Assembly (NCBI GenBank): GCA_020636255.1
Contig: JACJYE010000007.1
Span: 186,001-250,000 of the forward strand
Length of the DNA stretch: 64,000 bases
Origin: Lewinellaceae bacterium
Lineage (GTDB): Bacteria > Bacteroidota > Bacteroidia > Chitinophagales > Saprospiraceae
Direction: 5' to 3'
The notes under the pieces are model-generated. The model saw only the letters and a list, made by a program, of their open reading frames with translations. It searched no databases and was not told the DNA's origin. Every line of letters starts with the position of its first letter. Position 1 is the first letter of the stretch. The position numbers and the translations under genes were made by a program. Positions 37,447-45,983 of this stretch are shown here, piece after piece.

Positions 37447-37463
37447 TTTAGTACAACGTACTA
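37447..37463. promoter_or_regulatory. TetR operator candidate 1
   Basis: TTAGTACAACGTACTA dyad (with one extra T on the left) in the 166-bp cupin-tetR intergenic region. The same word recurs 32 bp downstream at 37480-37496. Confidence 0.6.
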
Positions 37464-37479
37464 TTTTTTCCAAATAAAA

Positions 37480-37496
37480 TTAGTACATTGTGCTAA
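37480..37496. promoter_or_regulatory. TetR operator candidate 2
   Basis: TTAGTACATTGTGCTAA, a near-perfect 17-bp dyad, 11 bp upstream of the tetR start codon; it shares TTAGTACA and the GTRCTA half with the first site. Confidence 0.65.
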
Positions 37497-37507
37497 ATTT
37501 TAAACCT

Positions 37508-38143
37508 ATGAACACAAAAGGCCGGATCTTAGCGCGGGCCATAGCGCTCTTCAACGATCAGGGGGTTTACCAGGTCGGCGTAAGGGATATTGCCCGGGAG
37601 CTGGGCATCAGCCCGGGCAACCTGTCGTACCACTTCCCGAAAAAGGAAGACCTGATCAACGAGATCATGAAGCTGCTGAGCGAGGAGAACGACCAGTGTT
37701 ACAAGCATTTTTTTTCGGGCGAGGTTTCGCTGTACCGCTACCTGAAACTGTTGCGGAGCATATACAACGTGCAATACACTTACCGCTGCATATACCTGAA
37801 TATTGTAGAGATCAGCAAGAATATGCGGGCCATAGGCTTCGATTATCAGGCCGTAGCCCTGCGCCGGGCCGCGTCGCTTGAACGCATTTTCGCCATGCTG
37901 GCCGAACAGGGAGGCCTGCGGCCCGATCTGGATGCTGCGGAAATCGCTACCCAGGTGCGTTTCATGTCGCTGATCAACCGGTTTTGGTTATCAGAGGCAG
38001 CGATGCAGTTCCACCCCCTGAACCCGGAAGAGGCTATTTCACACTACCTCCGCCTCGTCGCTTATCATTTGAAGGCCGCGGTTACGGAAAAAGGCCAGGC
38101 TGGTATCACACGCTTTTTCCAGGAGTATGCCGAATACGATTAA
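37508..38143 (+). CDS. TetR/AcrR-family regulator
   Basis: Start at 37508 (MNTKGRILARAIALFNDQGV) so that the HTH lies at the N-terminus. 211 residues: TetR HTH at about residues 3-50 (QVGVRDIARELGISPGNLSY then HFPKKEDL), and a helical ligand/dimer domain after that. Two TTAGTACA-type dyads lie just upstream, in the gap shared with the divergent cupin gene, suggesting repression of both. The effector is unknown. It is convergent with the DUF58 gene; the short gap 38144-38275 is low-complexity GA-rich sequence without a gene. Confidence 0.85.
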   Translation: MNTKGRILARAIALFNDQGVYQVGVRDIARELGISPGNLSYHFPKKEDLINEIMKLLSEENDQCYKHFFSGEVSLYRYLKLLRSIYNVQYTYRCIYLNIVEISKNMRAIGFDYQAVALRRAASLERIFAMLAEQGGLRPDLDAAEIATQVRFMSLINRFWLSEAAMQFHPLNPEEAISHYLRLVAYHLKAAVTEKGQAGITRFFQEYAEYD

Positions 38144-38275
38144 CTTTCTTGCTACAAGTTGCTCTGGCCCTACGCCCGTGAGGGTGACGGGATGATGCGG
38201 GACAAGGAGACGTGGAGACGGGGTGACATGGTGAAGGGGTGAACCTGCAACTGTAACTACGCTCAACGTGCAGCC

Positions 38276-39598
38276 TTAAATCAACCCCCTCGACTTCAAC
38301 TCCAGATATTTATTCACCGTATTGATCGACAGCTCGTCGGGCCGGCTGAGGACGGCCTGTATGCCGTACTGGTGCAGTTTCTGCACCATGTTGGATTTTT
38401 CGGCGAGGAACTTTCGGGCGATGGTCTGGTGGTAGATATCTTCCAGCGTTTGTACCGGCGTCTCGACGAAATCGCGGATCTCGGTATTTTCGAAAAAGAC
38501 CACGACGAGCAGGTGGAAGGTATTGATGCGGCGCAGGATGGGCAACACTCGCTCCAGGGCGTACATGCTTTCGAAATTGGTATAGAGCAGTAGCAGGCTC
38601 CGCCCGTTGATGAGCTTGCGGGCAGCATAATAGAGCAGTTCGTAGTTAGCCTCCAATGGCCGTTCTTCCTCTTTGTACAGCGCCGCCAGGATCTTGTTGA
38701 GCTGCGTGGCCTTGCTATCCGCCTTGACAGTGGAGCCGATCTTGTCGGAAAAGGTGATCAGGCCGGCGCGGTCGTACTTCTGCAGGGCGATGTTGGAGAT
38801 CACCAGGCTGGTGTTGATGGCGTAATCCATCAGGCTGAGCCCTTCGAAGGGCATGCGCATGGCCCGGCTCTTGTCAATAATGCTGTATACCTGCTGCGCG
38901 CGCTCGTCTTCGTACTGGTTGACCATCAGGGCGGTACGTCGGCCAGTGGCTTTCCAGTTGATGCTGCGGTAGTCGTCGCCGCGCACATAATTCTTGATCT
39001 GCTCGAACTCGTAACTGTGCCCTATGCGCCGCAGCTTTTTTATACCCTTGTGGTGTGTCACCCGGTCGAAAGCCCGTAGCTCGAATTGTTTCATCTGCAG
39101 GATGGAAGGGAAGACCGGCACACTCATCGGCTGATCGGATATGTAGCGCCGCTCAACCAGGCCCAGCACCGTCGACAGGAAGGCGTGGGTGGCGCCAAAG
39201 CTGTATTCGCCCCGCGCTACGGGCCGCAATTCGTATTCCAGGGTGCTGGCCTGGCCTGCTTTCAGCCGCAGGTTAAGCCCGAAATCGCGGTCCTGGAACT
39301 GGAACGGCAACTCGTCGACCAGGTAGATGGACAGCAGCAGGGCCGACTGGTTCTCCAGCTCCAGCTTTACGGTGTTGGGGTCGCCCAGGTTGAATATCTT
39401 GGGCAGCTTCCGCTCACAGCGCACCACCACCCGCCGGTTGAACAGCAGTAGCAGGTCGAGCGCCACCAGCGCCAGCGCCAGCACGAACAGCGCCTGGGCC
39501 ACAGGGAACAGGAAGGGCGCCCAAAAGCTGATCACGAAGAGCACGGCCAGCGCTCCGAACAGCAGGAAAAATCGCCTGGTCAGGAAGAGGTGCTTCAC
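38276..39598 (-). CDS. DUF58-domain protein
   Basis: 440 residues. Two N-terminal membrane helices (about 8-50), a beta-rich middle, and the DUF58/vWA-like domain at about 190-300, with HHKGIKKLRRIGHSYEFEQI, NYVRGDDYRSINWKATGRR and IDKSRAMRMPFEG (a degenerate metal-ion-dependent adhesion site). Last gene of the five-gene SpoIIM-DUF4129-DUF4350-MoxR-DUF58 operon and 1 bp from the MoxR stop. MoxR-DUF58 pairs are thought to act as chaperones for protein complexes in the envelope; the client here is not known. Confidence 0.9.
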   Translation of the reverse strand: MKHLFLTRRFFLLFGALAVLFVISFWAPFLFPVAQALFVLALALVALDLLLLFNRRVVVRCERKLPKIFNLGDPNTVKLELENQSALLLSIYLVDELPFQFQDRDFGLNLRLKAGQASTLEYELRPVARGEYSFGATHAFLSTVLGLVERRYISDQPMSVPVFPSILQMKQFELRAFDRVTHHKGIKKLRRIGHSYEFEQIKNYVRGDDYRSINWKATGRRTALMVNQYEDERAQQVYSIIDKSRAMRMPFEGLSLMDYAINTSLVISNIALQKYDRAGLITFSDKIGSTVKADSKATQLNKILAALYKEEERPLEANYELLYYAARKLINGRSLLLLYTNFESMYALERVLPILRRINTFHLLVVVFFENTEIRDFVETPVQTLEDIYHQTIARKFLAEKSNMVQKLHQYGIQAVLSRPDELSINTVNKYLELKSRGLI

Positions 39599-39599
39599 G

Positions 39600-40700
39600 T
39601 TATCGCGGTACTTCGATCTTTTGAATGATATCCCGGATCACCTCTTGCGTCGAGTATCCCTCCATTTCCCGTTCCGGCGTAAGGATGATCCGGTGGTTCA
39701 ACACGGGGTAAGCGGCGTACTGGATGTCGTCGGGGGTAACGAAATCGCGGCCGGCCATAGCGGCCAGAGATTTGGCCATTTTCATGACCGCCAGCGAGGC
39801 CCGTGGGGAAGCGCCCAGGAACAGGTCGCCGTTATTGCGGGTCTCGTGGATGATCTGGGCGATGTAGTCCAGCAGTTCTTCCTTGATGTGCACTTGTTCC
39901 ACCAGTTGCTGGCACTCGCGGATCTCATCGGCGGTAAAGACCGCATTGACGAGCTGGCGCTGGGCCATTTTGAAATCGCTGCGAAACCGGCGCAGGATGG
40001 CCTTTTCCTCATCCAGGCTCGGATAGTCGAGGTTGATCTTGATGAGGAAGCGGTCGAGCTGTGCTTCCGGCAGCTTGTAGGTGCCTTCCTGCTCGATGGG
40101 GTTTTGGGTGGCGATCACGAAAAAGGGAAAACCCATCGGGTAGGTTTCGCCGTCGACCGTTACCTGGTATTCTTCCATCACCTCGAAAAGGGCCGCCTGC
40201 GTTTTGGCCGGCGAGCGGTTGATCTCGTCGATGAGGATGACGTTGGAGAAAATGGGGCCGGCGTTGAAGGAGAAATCGGACGTCTTCATATTGAAAACGG
40301 TGGTGCCCAGCACGTCGCTGGGCATCAGGTCGGGGGTGAACTGTATGCGGGAGAAACCGACGTCCAGGCTTTGCGCCATGAGTTTGGCGGCCAGCGTTTT
40401 GGCAATGCCGGGCACCCCTTCCAGCAGGACGTGCCCACCCGAGAACAGGCCTGCCAGCAGCAGGCTTATCAGCTCTTCCTGCCCTACGATCACCTTGCGC
40501 AATTCGTCCCTGACCCGCCCGGCGGCCGCCTGGACTTTTGCCAGCTCGATGCGGCTGCGCTGCCAGCGCTCCAGGCCTTCCACCTCCGGGGCAGGTGCTT
40601 CCTGCTGCGGCGGCGGTGGCGGAGTGAAACGGCTGTGATCCTCTTCCTGCCCTTCAGGTTCCTGCGTGGCGTCGTTTTCGTTATTGTCGTCGATATGCAT
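39600..40700 (-). CDS. MoxR-family AAA ATPase
   Basis: 366 residues. Acidic/proline-rich N-terminal tail (about 1-45: HIDDNNENDATQEPEGQEED), AAA_3 core with Walker A LLEGVPGIAKTLAAK, Walker B ILIDEINRSPAKTQ, sensor 1 VIATQNPIEQEGTY, and the C-terminal lid with SPRASLAVMKMAKSLAA. Cytoplasmic; works with the neighbouring DUF58 protein as a chaperone-like complex. A second MoxR-family ATPase in this window is CoxD at 62766. Confidence 0.95.
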   Translation of the reverse strand: MHIDDNNENDATQEPEGQEEDHSRFTPPPPPQQEAPAPEVEGLERWQRSRIELAKVQAAAGRVRDELRKVIVGQEELISLLLAGLFSGGHVLLEGVPGIAKTLAAKLMAQSLDVGFSRIQFTPDLMPSDVLGTTVFNMKTSDFSFNAGPIFSNVILIDEINRSPAKTQAALFEVMEEYQVTVDGETYPMGFPFFVIATQNPIEQEGTYKLPEAQLDRFLIKINLDYPSLDEEKAILRRFRSDFKMAQRQLVNAVFTADEIRECQQLVEQVHIKEELLDYIAQIIHETRNNGDLFLGASPRASLAVMKMAKSLAAMAGRDFVTPDDIQYAAYPVLNHRIILTPEREMEGYSTQEVIRDIIQKIEVPR

Positions 40701-40709
40701 GAAAAAAAG

Positions 40710-41993
40710 CTATTTACTGTTTTTGTAAAAATCGTCCAGCAATCGGTGGAATTCGATCAGGGTGTTTTCAGAAACAAAATTGGAGGATTGGATATTCCGG
40801 CAAAGTAACAGGATTTTGTTGATCGCGTCTTCCGGAATTTCCGATTTGTTCGCCAGTTTTTCCACAAAGGCCTTGTCCATCTCCCGCGTTTGCAGGAAAT
40901 AGTGCTCGCGCAGGTGCCCCTGCCATAGTTTGATCTGCTGTAACGCCAGCTGCCTGTGGTTGTTCTGCAAAAAGTACAACCGCCCGATGGTGGACAGGAA
41001 CTCCAGCGAAGTATTGGTATTGGGCTCCAGCACGGGGATGATGCGCTGCCGCCGCCTGGCGCGGAAGGCCATATAGAGCAGCCCCAGCGCCAGCAGCAGG
41101 TACCAGCCCCAGGCCAGCGGGGGTTGCCCCAGGATGTACTGCAGCGGGCTTTCGCTCGACAGCTGGCGTGAAGCGTTGTAGTACTGGCGTTCGTTGCGCC
41201 GCCGCCCCATCCATTCCGGCACGCGGCTGTAATCGTCCCAGTAGGCCGGGCCCGCATGGAGGTGCGAAAAGGTGCGGTTGGCGTATTCCAGCCCCGCTTC
41301 GTCGAGCAACTGTATGTTGGTAAAGGCCAGCGGAACGGTGTGCAGGTAAAAATAACCCTCGCCGTATGGCACCCGCGCGAAGATCGACAGGCTGTCATTG
41401 AGGGTGCCGATGGACACCAGGCCTTCTTCCAGCCCGCAGAAGTAGTAGGGGGCGATATAACTCCAGCTGTAGGGCGCCACCTGGTATCGGTCCAGGTATT
41501 TATAGGTGAACCCGCCTTTTTTCTGCAGAGAAGGGTGGTCGAAGTTCAGGCGAGCCACCGTATCCGCGAAGGAGGAATAGTCGTCCCAGTAGGCCTCTTC
41601 GCACTCCTCGTAATAGAGGTGGAACATCAGGTCGAATGGGATCGTTTTGCTGGAGATAAAGGCCTGGTTGCCGGCCTCCACGAAGGCCAGAAGCGTTTTA
41701 AGATCGGCCGAATCCATGAAGAGCGCTTCGCCGATAAAAATGTAGCTGGCGCTTTCCATCTCGTTTGGCAGCCGCCCCTTGATGCTGTCTTCCAGCACCG
41801 TCAGCGGCTCGCCCGGAAAATAGCCCTGCAGCAGTTCAAAGATCACCTTGGTGCCGTAAGGGCCGCGGCTATCGGGCTTGTATGACTCCCGCCAGTCAAC
41901 CTGCGGCGAACGGCTGCCGAAGAGGTAGGCCAGCAGCGCAATAGCCGCCAGCAGTGCAAGTGCGTAAAAGATGATATTTTTTCTTCTGAACAT
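40710..41993 (-). CDS. DUF4350-domain membrane protein
   Basis: 427 residues. N-terminal helix (IIFYALALLAAIALLAYLFG), a DUF4350-like extracytoplasmic domain (about 35-290; DSRGPYGTKVIFELLQGYFP, SYIFIGEALFMDSADLKTLL), a second helix (about 300-318, LAWGWYLLLALGLLYMAF), and a cytoplasmic helical tail. The GlnA-like/GATase-like fold of DUF4350 has no proven activity. It lies 9 bp upstream of the moxR start in the operon; functional connection to MoxR-DUF58 rests on the conserved gene order. Confidence 0.85.
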   Translation of the reverse strand: MFRRKNIIFYALALLAAIALLAYLFGSRSPQVDWRESYKPDSRGPYGTKVIFELLQGYFPGEPLTVLEDSIKGRLPNEMESASYIFIGEALFMDSADLKTLLAFVEAGNQAFISSKTIPFDLMFHLYYEECEEAYWDDYSSFADTVARLNFDHPSLQKKGGFTYKYLDRYQVAPYSWSYIAPYYFCGLEEGLVSIGTLNDSLSIFARVPYGEGYFYLHTVPLAFTNIQLLDEAGLEYANRTFSHLHAGPAYWDDYSRVPEWMGRRRNERQYYNASRQLSSESPLQYILGQPPLAWGWYLLLALGLLYMAFRARRRQRIIPVLEPNTNTSLEFLSTIGRLYFLQNNHRQLALQQIKLWQGHLREHYFLQTREMDKAFVEKLANKSEIPEDAINKILLLCRNIQSSNFVSENTLIEFHRLLDDFYKNSK

Positions 41994-42010
41994 AAACTCG
42001 TTTCTGCCGC

Positions 42011-42769
42011 TTATCCTTTTGCTTTTTCCATCAGGCTCCTGAATGCCGGTTCCATCTGCCTGTACTCGCTTTCACCGACCTGGCGGCCGCCGTACCAGGC
42101 CTGCTCGAAGATCAGGGTCGCTTCGGCAAATGCCCCTGCCAGTGGCGATTGCTGCATCTCCATCAGGTAGTGCCGGTTGGTCTTTTCTTTCTTCCAGCGG
42201 ATGGCCTTCCGCAAAGACAGCTCCTTGAGGATGGCCAGGTAATAGAGCCGGATGGCCAGCGCATGGTTGCCTTCGGCCAGCGCCTGGCGGATATAGGCCT
42301 CCAGGTCCGATTCGTGGATGTTGTCTTCTATGTCTTCCAGGTTGATAGGAGAGCCGCTGCTGGCCTTCCGTTCTATCTTTTTATTGCGCGGGATGGCTTC
42401 CAGCCCCAGCATGGCGCGCAGCAGTATGATGAGCACCACCGCGATGATCAGGATAGCCAGGCTTTTCAGGATGATGGCCGCCAGCTCGCTATCCATCGTC
42501 GAGCCGCTTTGGCGGCGCATGCTCTCGTAGCGTTCACCGCCGGCCCTGTCGCCCTGCCGCCGCCGTTTCTCGGCTTCTTCCCGGCGCTTCTTACGGGAGG
42601 CCGGTTCGTCGTAGCTGAGCCCATCGGTGGCTTTCTCCCAGTCTTTTTGCCCAAAGGCCCGCTGGCCGACCTCTTCTTCCAGGTACTGCTCATAAGGCGT
42701 GCTGCTGCCGAGGGGCGCCGTGAAGCCAAGGGCCAGGGTCAAAACCACCAGATATTTGTACTTTTCCAT
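42011..42769 (-). CDS. DUF4129-domain membrane protein
   Basis: Start at 42769 (MEKYKYLVVLTLALGFTAPL, a signal peptide) because the longer frame overlaps the upstream gene's coding sequence. 252 residues: a charged extracytoplasmic stretch rich in Arg and Glu (KKRREEAEKRRRQG), one helix (about 103-122, AIILKSLAILIIAVVLIILL), and a cytoplasmic DUF4129 domain (about 165-250; EGNHALAIRLYYLAILKELS, TNRHYLMEM). It sits 8 bp after the SpoIIM-like gene. DUF4129 proteins accompany MoxR-DUF58 systems and transglutaminase-like proteins. Confidence 0.85.
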   Translation of the reverse strand: MEKYKYLVVLTLALGFTAPLGSSTPYEQYLEEEVGQRAFGQKDWEKATDGLSYDEPASRKKRREEAEKRRRQGDRAGGERYESMRRQSGSTMDSELAAIILKSLAILIIAVVLIILLRAMLGLEAIPRNKKIERKASSGSPINLEDIEDNIHESDLEAYIRQALAEGNHALAIRLYYLAILKELSLRKAIRWKKEKTNRHYLMEMQQSPLAGAFAEATLIFEQAWYGGRQVGESEYRQMEPAFRSLMEKAKG

Positions 42770-42777
42770 GCGCTTGT

Positions 42778-44628
42778 CTATTCCTGTTCCAGCCCTTTGA
42801 TATTCCGCCGCAGCCTGATCTGCCCGATGCGATCCATCAGCGCCGGCGCTTCGCGCGCCTCCCGCAGGGTGTAATACAACAGCCCCCCGCCGATGAACAG
42901 CATGACGTAGATCAGGTGCAGGATAAAAATAGAAACAAATGTCAATACCACGGCGCTGAGCTCGGCCATCGCAGCTTCGCTCAGGTGCACCACCCAGGTG
43001 ATAAGGTCGAGATAGAACCAGCCCAGCGCCGAGTCCACCAGCGCGAAAAACAGGTAGCCGACTGTCATCAGGATCAGGAACAGGCCGAGGGCTTTGCCGT
43101 AGCTCTGCCCGATGAGGCCCAGGGCCCTGCCGAAAGCCGTTACGGCGTTGGCCCCTTCGCGCAGGGCGGCAAACCCCCATACCAGCGGTACGGCGATCAG
43201 CCCCAGCAGCAGGAATGGCGTGTACCAGTCGTTGGTCCAGAGTACCAGCTCCAGCGCTGCCATGGCCACCGCCACCTTCAGGAAGCCATACAGGTGCTGC
43301 TGCCAGGAGCTGCGGCTGCTGCCTTCGACGCGTAGTAAGTTGTAAAAGGCAAAATAGGCGAGGATGCTCATCACCAGCACATTGGCCAGGGGCAAGAGCG
43401 GTACTTTGGGGTTGTAAAAGAACTGCCCGAGCTCGCCGGCGGTGCCAAAAAAGTCGCTGGGGAAGTAAAAGCGCTCCGAGGGGTTGCCCGTGCCGGTAAG
43501 GAAGGCCACCAGCGTGTATAGGGCCGTCGTGCCCAATACGGCCAATGTTATCGCTCCCAGGCGTTTTTTGTAAAAGACGAACACTTCGGAAAAGAGCTCG
43601 CCGGCGTTTTTGATGCTGTAGACGTCGATGCGCTGCTCCCGGCTTGGCGGTATCCTGGTTTCGCGCGTGGGTGCGGCAAAGCCGCGGCGCGCTTTGTAGC
43701 GCGGGTACCAGACGAAGTACGTCAGCACGAAGGCCAGGCAGGCGAGGATAAAGGCGCCGCGCACCACATCCGGCGTTTCGGTATGCCGCGTCAGGAACCC
43801 CTCGAAGATACCGGCCAGGATGATGATGGGCACGATGCCGATCATGATCTGTATGCCGCGCCGTGCCGACTGCTGGAAAGCCTGGCCGCGCGTGTAGGTG
43901 CCTGGGAAGGCCAGCCCTTTACCCAGCGTCAGCCCCGCAGCGCCGGCTATGATGATGGCCGAGATCTCCAGCGTGCCGTGTATCCAGATGGTGAGGAAAG
44001 AGTCCCAGAACAGGCCCCTTTCGATGAAGAACCATTGGAAAGCACCCAGCATAATGCCGTTGCGGATGAGGATGGCCATGGTGCCCAGGGTGAAAAAGGC
44101 CCCCATGACAAAGGTCAGGAAGGCCACGAAGAGGTTGTTCATCGCGATGCCGAGCGTCATGCCGAAAGCGCCTTTCTCCTTGTATACGGCCATGGGGTCG
44201 CCCGACTCGATGTTCTCCAGCGTCATATCCACATAGGCATCGCCGAGGATGACATTGGCGAACTGCTCGTCCATCGCGCTGGAGACGCCGCCGATCAGGC
44301 AGGCCAGCAGGAAGATCAGAAAGGCCATCCGGAATTCGCCCCGCGCTTCGTAGATGAGCTGCGGCAGCTCGTCGGACCAGAAGGTGAACAGGCGGTTGGC
44401 GCGAGAACGGCGGTTTTTGTAGATGCTGAAAAAAATGCGTTGCGCCAGCCCGTTGAGGTAAACGCGCACCGAGCGGTTGGGGTAAAAAGTACGGGAGTAG
44501 GAAAGGTCGTCCGTGATCTGTACGAAGAGGTCGTTCAGTTTATCAGGGTCTTTTCGGGGGCTTTCCATGATCTGCTCGAACTGCCGCCATTTGTCCTTGT
44601 TCTGCTGTATAAAGCTCGTCTCGCGCAT
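42778..44628 (-). CDS. SpoIIM-like polytopic membrane protein
   Basis: 616 residues. The N-terminal half matches the stage II sporulation protein M (DUF95) family: a cytoplasmic helical start (ETSFIQQNKDKWRQFEQIME), RVYLNGLAQRIFFSIY, then membrane segments with GIAMNNLFVAFLTFVMGAFF, GIMLGAFQWFFIERGL and WIHGTLEISAIIIAGAAGLT. The C-terminal half adds about six further helices. No sporulation is implied; in non-sporulating bacteria the family is linked to RDD, MoxR and DUF58 genes. First gene of the minus-strand operon; the start is 80 bp from a MITE. Confidence 0.9.
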   Translation of the reverse strand: MRETSFIQQNKDKWRQFEQIMESPRKDPDKLNDLFVQITDDLSYSRTFYPNRSVRVYLNGLAQRIFFSIYKNRRSRANRLFTFWSDELPQLIYEARGEFRMAFLIFLLACLIGGVSSAMDEQFANVILGDAYVDMTLENIESGDPMAVYKEKGAFGMTLGIAMNNLFVAFLTFVMGAFFTLGTMAILIRNGIMLGAFQWFFIERGLFWDSFLTIWIHGTLEISAIIIAGAAGLTLGKGLAFPGTYTRGQAFQQSARRGIQIMIGIVPIIILAGIFEGFLTRHTETPDVVRGAFILACLAFVLTYFVWYPRYKARRGFAAPTRETRIPPSREQRIDVYSIKNAGELFSEVFVFYKKRLGAITLAVLGTTALYTLVAFLTGTGNPSERFYFPSDFFGTAGELGQFFYNPKVPLLPLANVLVMSILAYFAFYNLLRVEGSSRSSWQQHLYGFLKVAVAMAALELVLWTNDWYTPFLLLGLIAVPLVWGFAALREGANAVTAFGRALGLIGQSYGKALGLFLILMTVGYLFFALVDSALGWFYLDLITWVVHLSEAAMAELSAVVLTFVSIFILHLIYVMLFIGGGLLYYTLREAREAPALMDRIGQIRLRRNIKGLEQE

Positions 44629-44708
44629 CAGGGCTTGGAAATTGATGGACTAAATATAACAATTTACTATAAATGCCCAAGGGGATGGCTTTGCAGGGCA
44701 ATCGCATT

Positions 44709-44859
44709 GTAACTATTCAGCATCATGGGGATTTACGGGCTGAAGCAAAATTTTGTAATCCGCCCTTCCCCTTTCGAGGGGAATGAGAAGGGGTTAGACA
44801 AGAAAAATCCTACAAAATTTTGCTTCAGGAGCATTTTAGGCTGCATGCTGAATAGTTAC
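44709..44859. mobile_element. Family-3 MITE with 8-bp target-site duplication, second copy
   Basis: 151 bp, same ends (GTAACTATTCAGCAT) as 16662-16812 but in the opposite orientation. Flanked by ATCGCATT at 44701-44708 and 44860-44867, a perfect 8-bp duplication. A related uninterrupted target (GGGCAATCGCATT then A-rich) is at 19530-19541. It lies in the promoter region of the SpoIIM operon. Confidence 0.9.
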
Positions 44860-45051
44860 ATCGCATTTAAAAAAGTATTCTTCATCTCCCCCAGGCACGA
44901 ACGTGGGAAGGCGCTCCACTTCTGGAATGTTTGGATAATCCATGAAGAAAACCTCGCCTTGAATGGTAGCCAAAAAACCATAAGGCCGATTATCCCGGCT
45001 ATTGCACCCATGCAAGCAACAGCGGAAGCCCCGTAGCCCCCTCCCGGACAA
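44836..45051 (-). pseudogene. Small ORF with its 3' end replaced by a MITE
   Basis: The minus strand reads RCCLHGCNSRDNRPYGFLAT, then IQGEVFFMDYPNIPEVERLP and TFVPGGDEEYFFKCD, then enters the MITE and stops. Reading past the MITE restores a frame (CPAKPSPWAFIVNCYI then TAG). The codon pattern looks protein-like but I recognise no family and see no convincing start. It could be the tail of a gene removed by rearrangement. Confidence 0.3.
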
Positions 45052-45075
45052 TCCGCCTTTAGCAGGTTTGGCGTT

Positions 45076-45240
45076 AAGAGCTTGTTTGGCGGCCGCTTTT
45101 GATAGCGAAAAGCGTCAATTTTTTGGTGAGACAAGGCGTCTTTTTGAAGAGCGTACCCAAAGGTACGGTCAAAAAAAGCAACGCAGTATCACCAAAAAAG
45201 TGACCTTTGTAGCTCAAAGGGTGGCCTCCAAACAGCTCTA
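45076..45240. repeat. Family-1 element, full-length copy
   Basis: 165 bp with ends AAGAGCTTGTTTGGCGGCC and GGCCTCCAAACAGCTCT. Inner arms TTTTTTGGTGA/TCACCAAAAAA and a top hairpin CGTACC-CAAAGG-TACG, followed by GCAACGCAG. Same length and core as the copy at 28394-28558. Confidence 0.8.
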
Positions 45241-45352
45241 AGGCATTGTGCCGTTTACCGGTATTAGATACCAGCCCTCCGGGCCGGGAAGCAGGCTTTG
45301 GGCTTACTTTCTACAAAGATGACGGCCCGCTGGGCCGTTGCCGCCGGGCATC
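45241..45352 (+). repeat. Family-5 segment, copy B
   Basis: About 112 bp with CCGGTATTAGATACCAGCCC, GGGCCGGGAAGCAGGC and ACAAAGATGACGGCCCGC as in 31399-31508. A third partial run (GGGCCATTACCGGGCATC then TGGCCGGG) is at 45602-45630. Confidence 0.6.
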
Positions 45353-45765
45353 TGGCCGGGCAAGGCGCCGTTCGCGAGGGACTGTTCAAAGTTTATTTCA
45401 TCAGTCGCTTCGCTCGTTTCAGGTTTCAGCGTTGGGCCTGTAGATTCACCCCATCACCTCGTCTCCCCATCACCCAGTCTTCCTGGTTGGTTTCAGGGTT
45501 TCAAGTTGGCCTGGATATCAAAGGATTGCGACTGTGGCGACACACTTGATTGGACTATCCCCGAACGATGTTTCTATAGATCCTTGAGCCGCAGCACTGC
45601 TGGGCCATTACCGGGCATCTGGCCGGGGCAAGGCAGCCTGTTCTCCGACAGGGCCAGGCCCGGAGGGCCGGTAATGTCGGTAGCAAACATCCGCTCCGCA
45701 TGGTTCAGGCCCGAAGGGCCGTAATGTGAGGAAGGCAGATGCAGGCCTACTCCGTCGTCCGGAGG
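45353..45765. other. Gene-free repeat-rich spacer
   Basis: No coding sequence that looks real. Contains tandem-like short words such as CAGGCCCGAAGGGCC followed by GTAATGT (about 45655-45685 and 45704-45727), and low-complexity CCCATCACC-type runs near 45450-45475. Probably accumulated debris of small repeats. Confidence 0.5.
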
Positions 45766-45893
45766 CCAAAGCTGCGCAGGCGGCGGCTTTTTTGGTTCGT
45801 TTTTTGGCCGCCCAAAAAATGAACGAAGGAGGCCGGGCAAAATCCAGGAGGCCCGATGATTAGCAAAGCATAAAATCAAATGCGATTGCCCTG
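45766..45893 (-). repeat. Family-4 dispersed repeat, copy B (inverted)
   Basis: Inverse of the 14427-14551 repeat with about a dozen differences; same ends and central TTTTTTGG/CCAAAAAA hairpin. It ends about 90 bp before the RDD gene. Confidence 0.7.
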
Positions 45894-45945
45894 AATGGCT
45901 TTGTTGTGCCGGCAGGGCCTGTAGCAAAGGAAGCTTTGTTTGTAT

Positions 45946-45953
45946 TATCTTTG
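45946..45953 (+). promoter_or_regulatory. Candidate -7 box for the RDD gene
   Basis: TATCTTTG (TAnnTTTG) lies 30 bp upstream of the start codon at 45984. Confidence 0.5.
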
Positions 45954-45983
45954 TAAAAAAGGCGCCCCAAATATCTGTCTGCC

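Noticed and set aside
38155..38240. Possible short tandem repeat
   Set aside because: GA-rich low-complexity sequence without a repeating unit that I can define.
42770..43180. Extended N-terminus of the DUF4129 protein
   Set aside because: The extension overlaps the SpoIIM-like coding sequence in another frame; a signal peptide begins at 42769.
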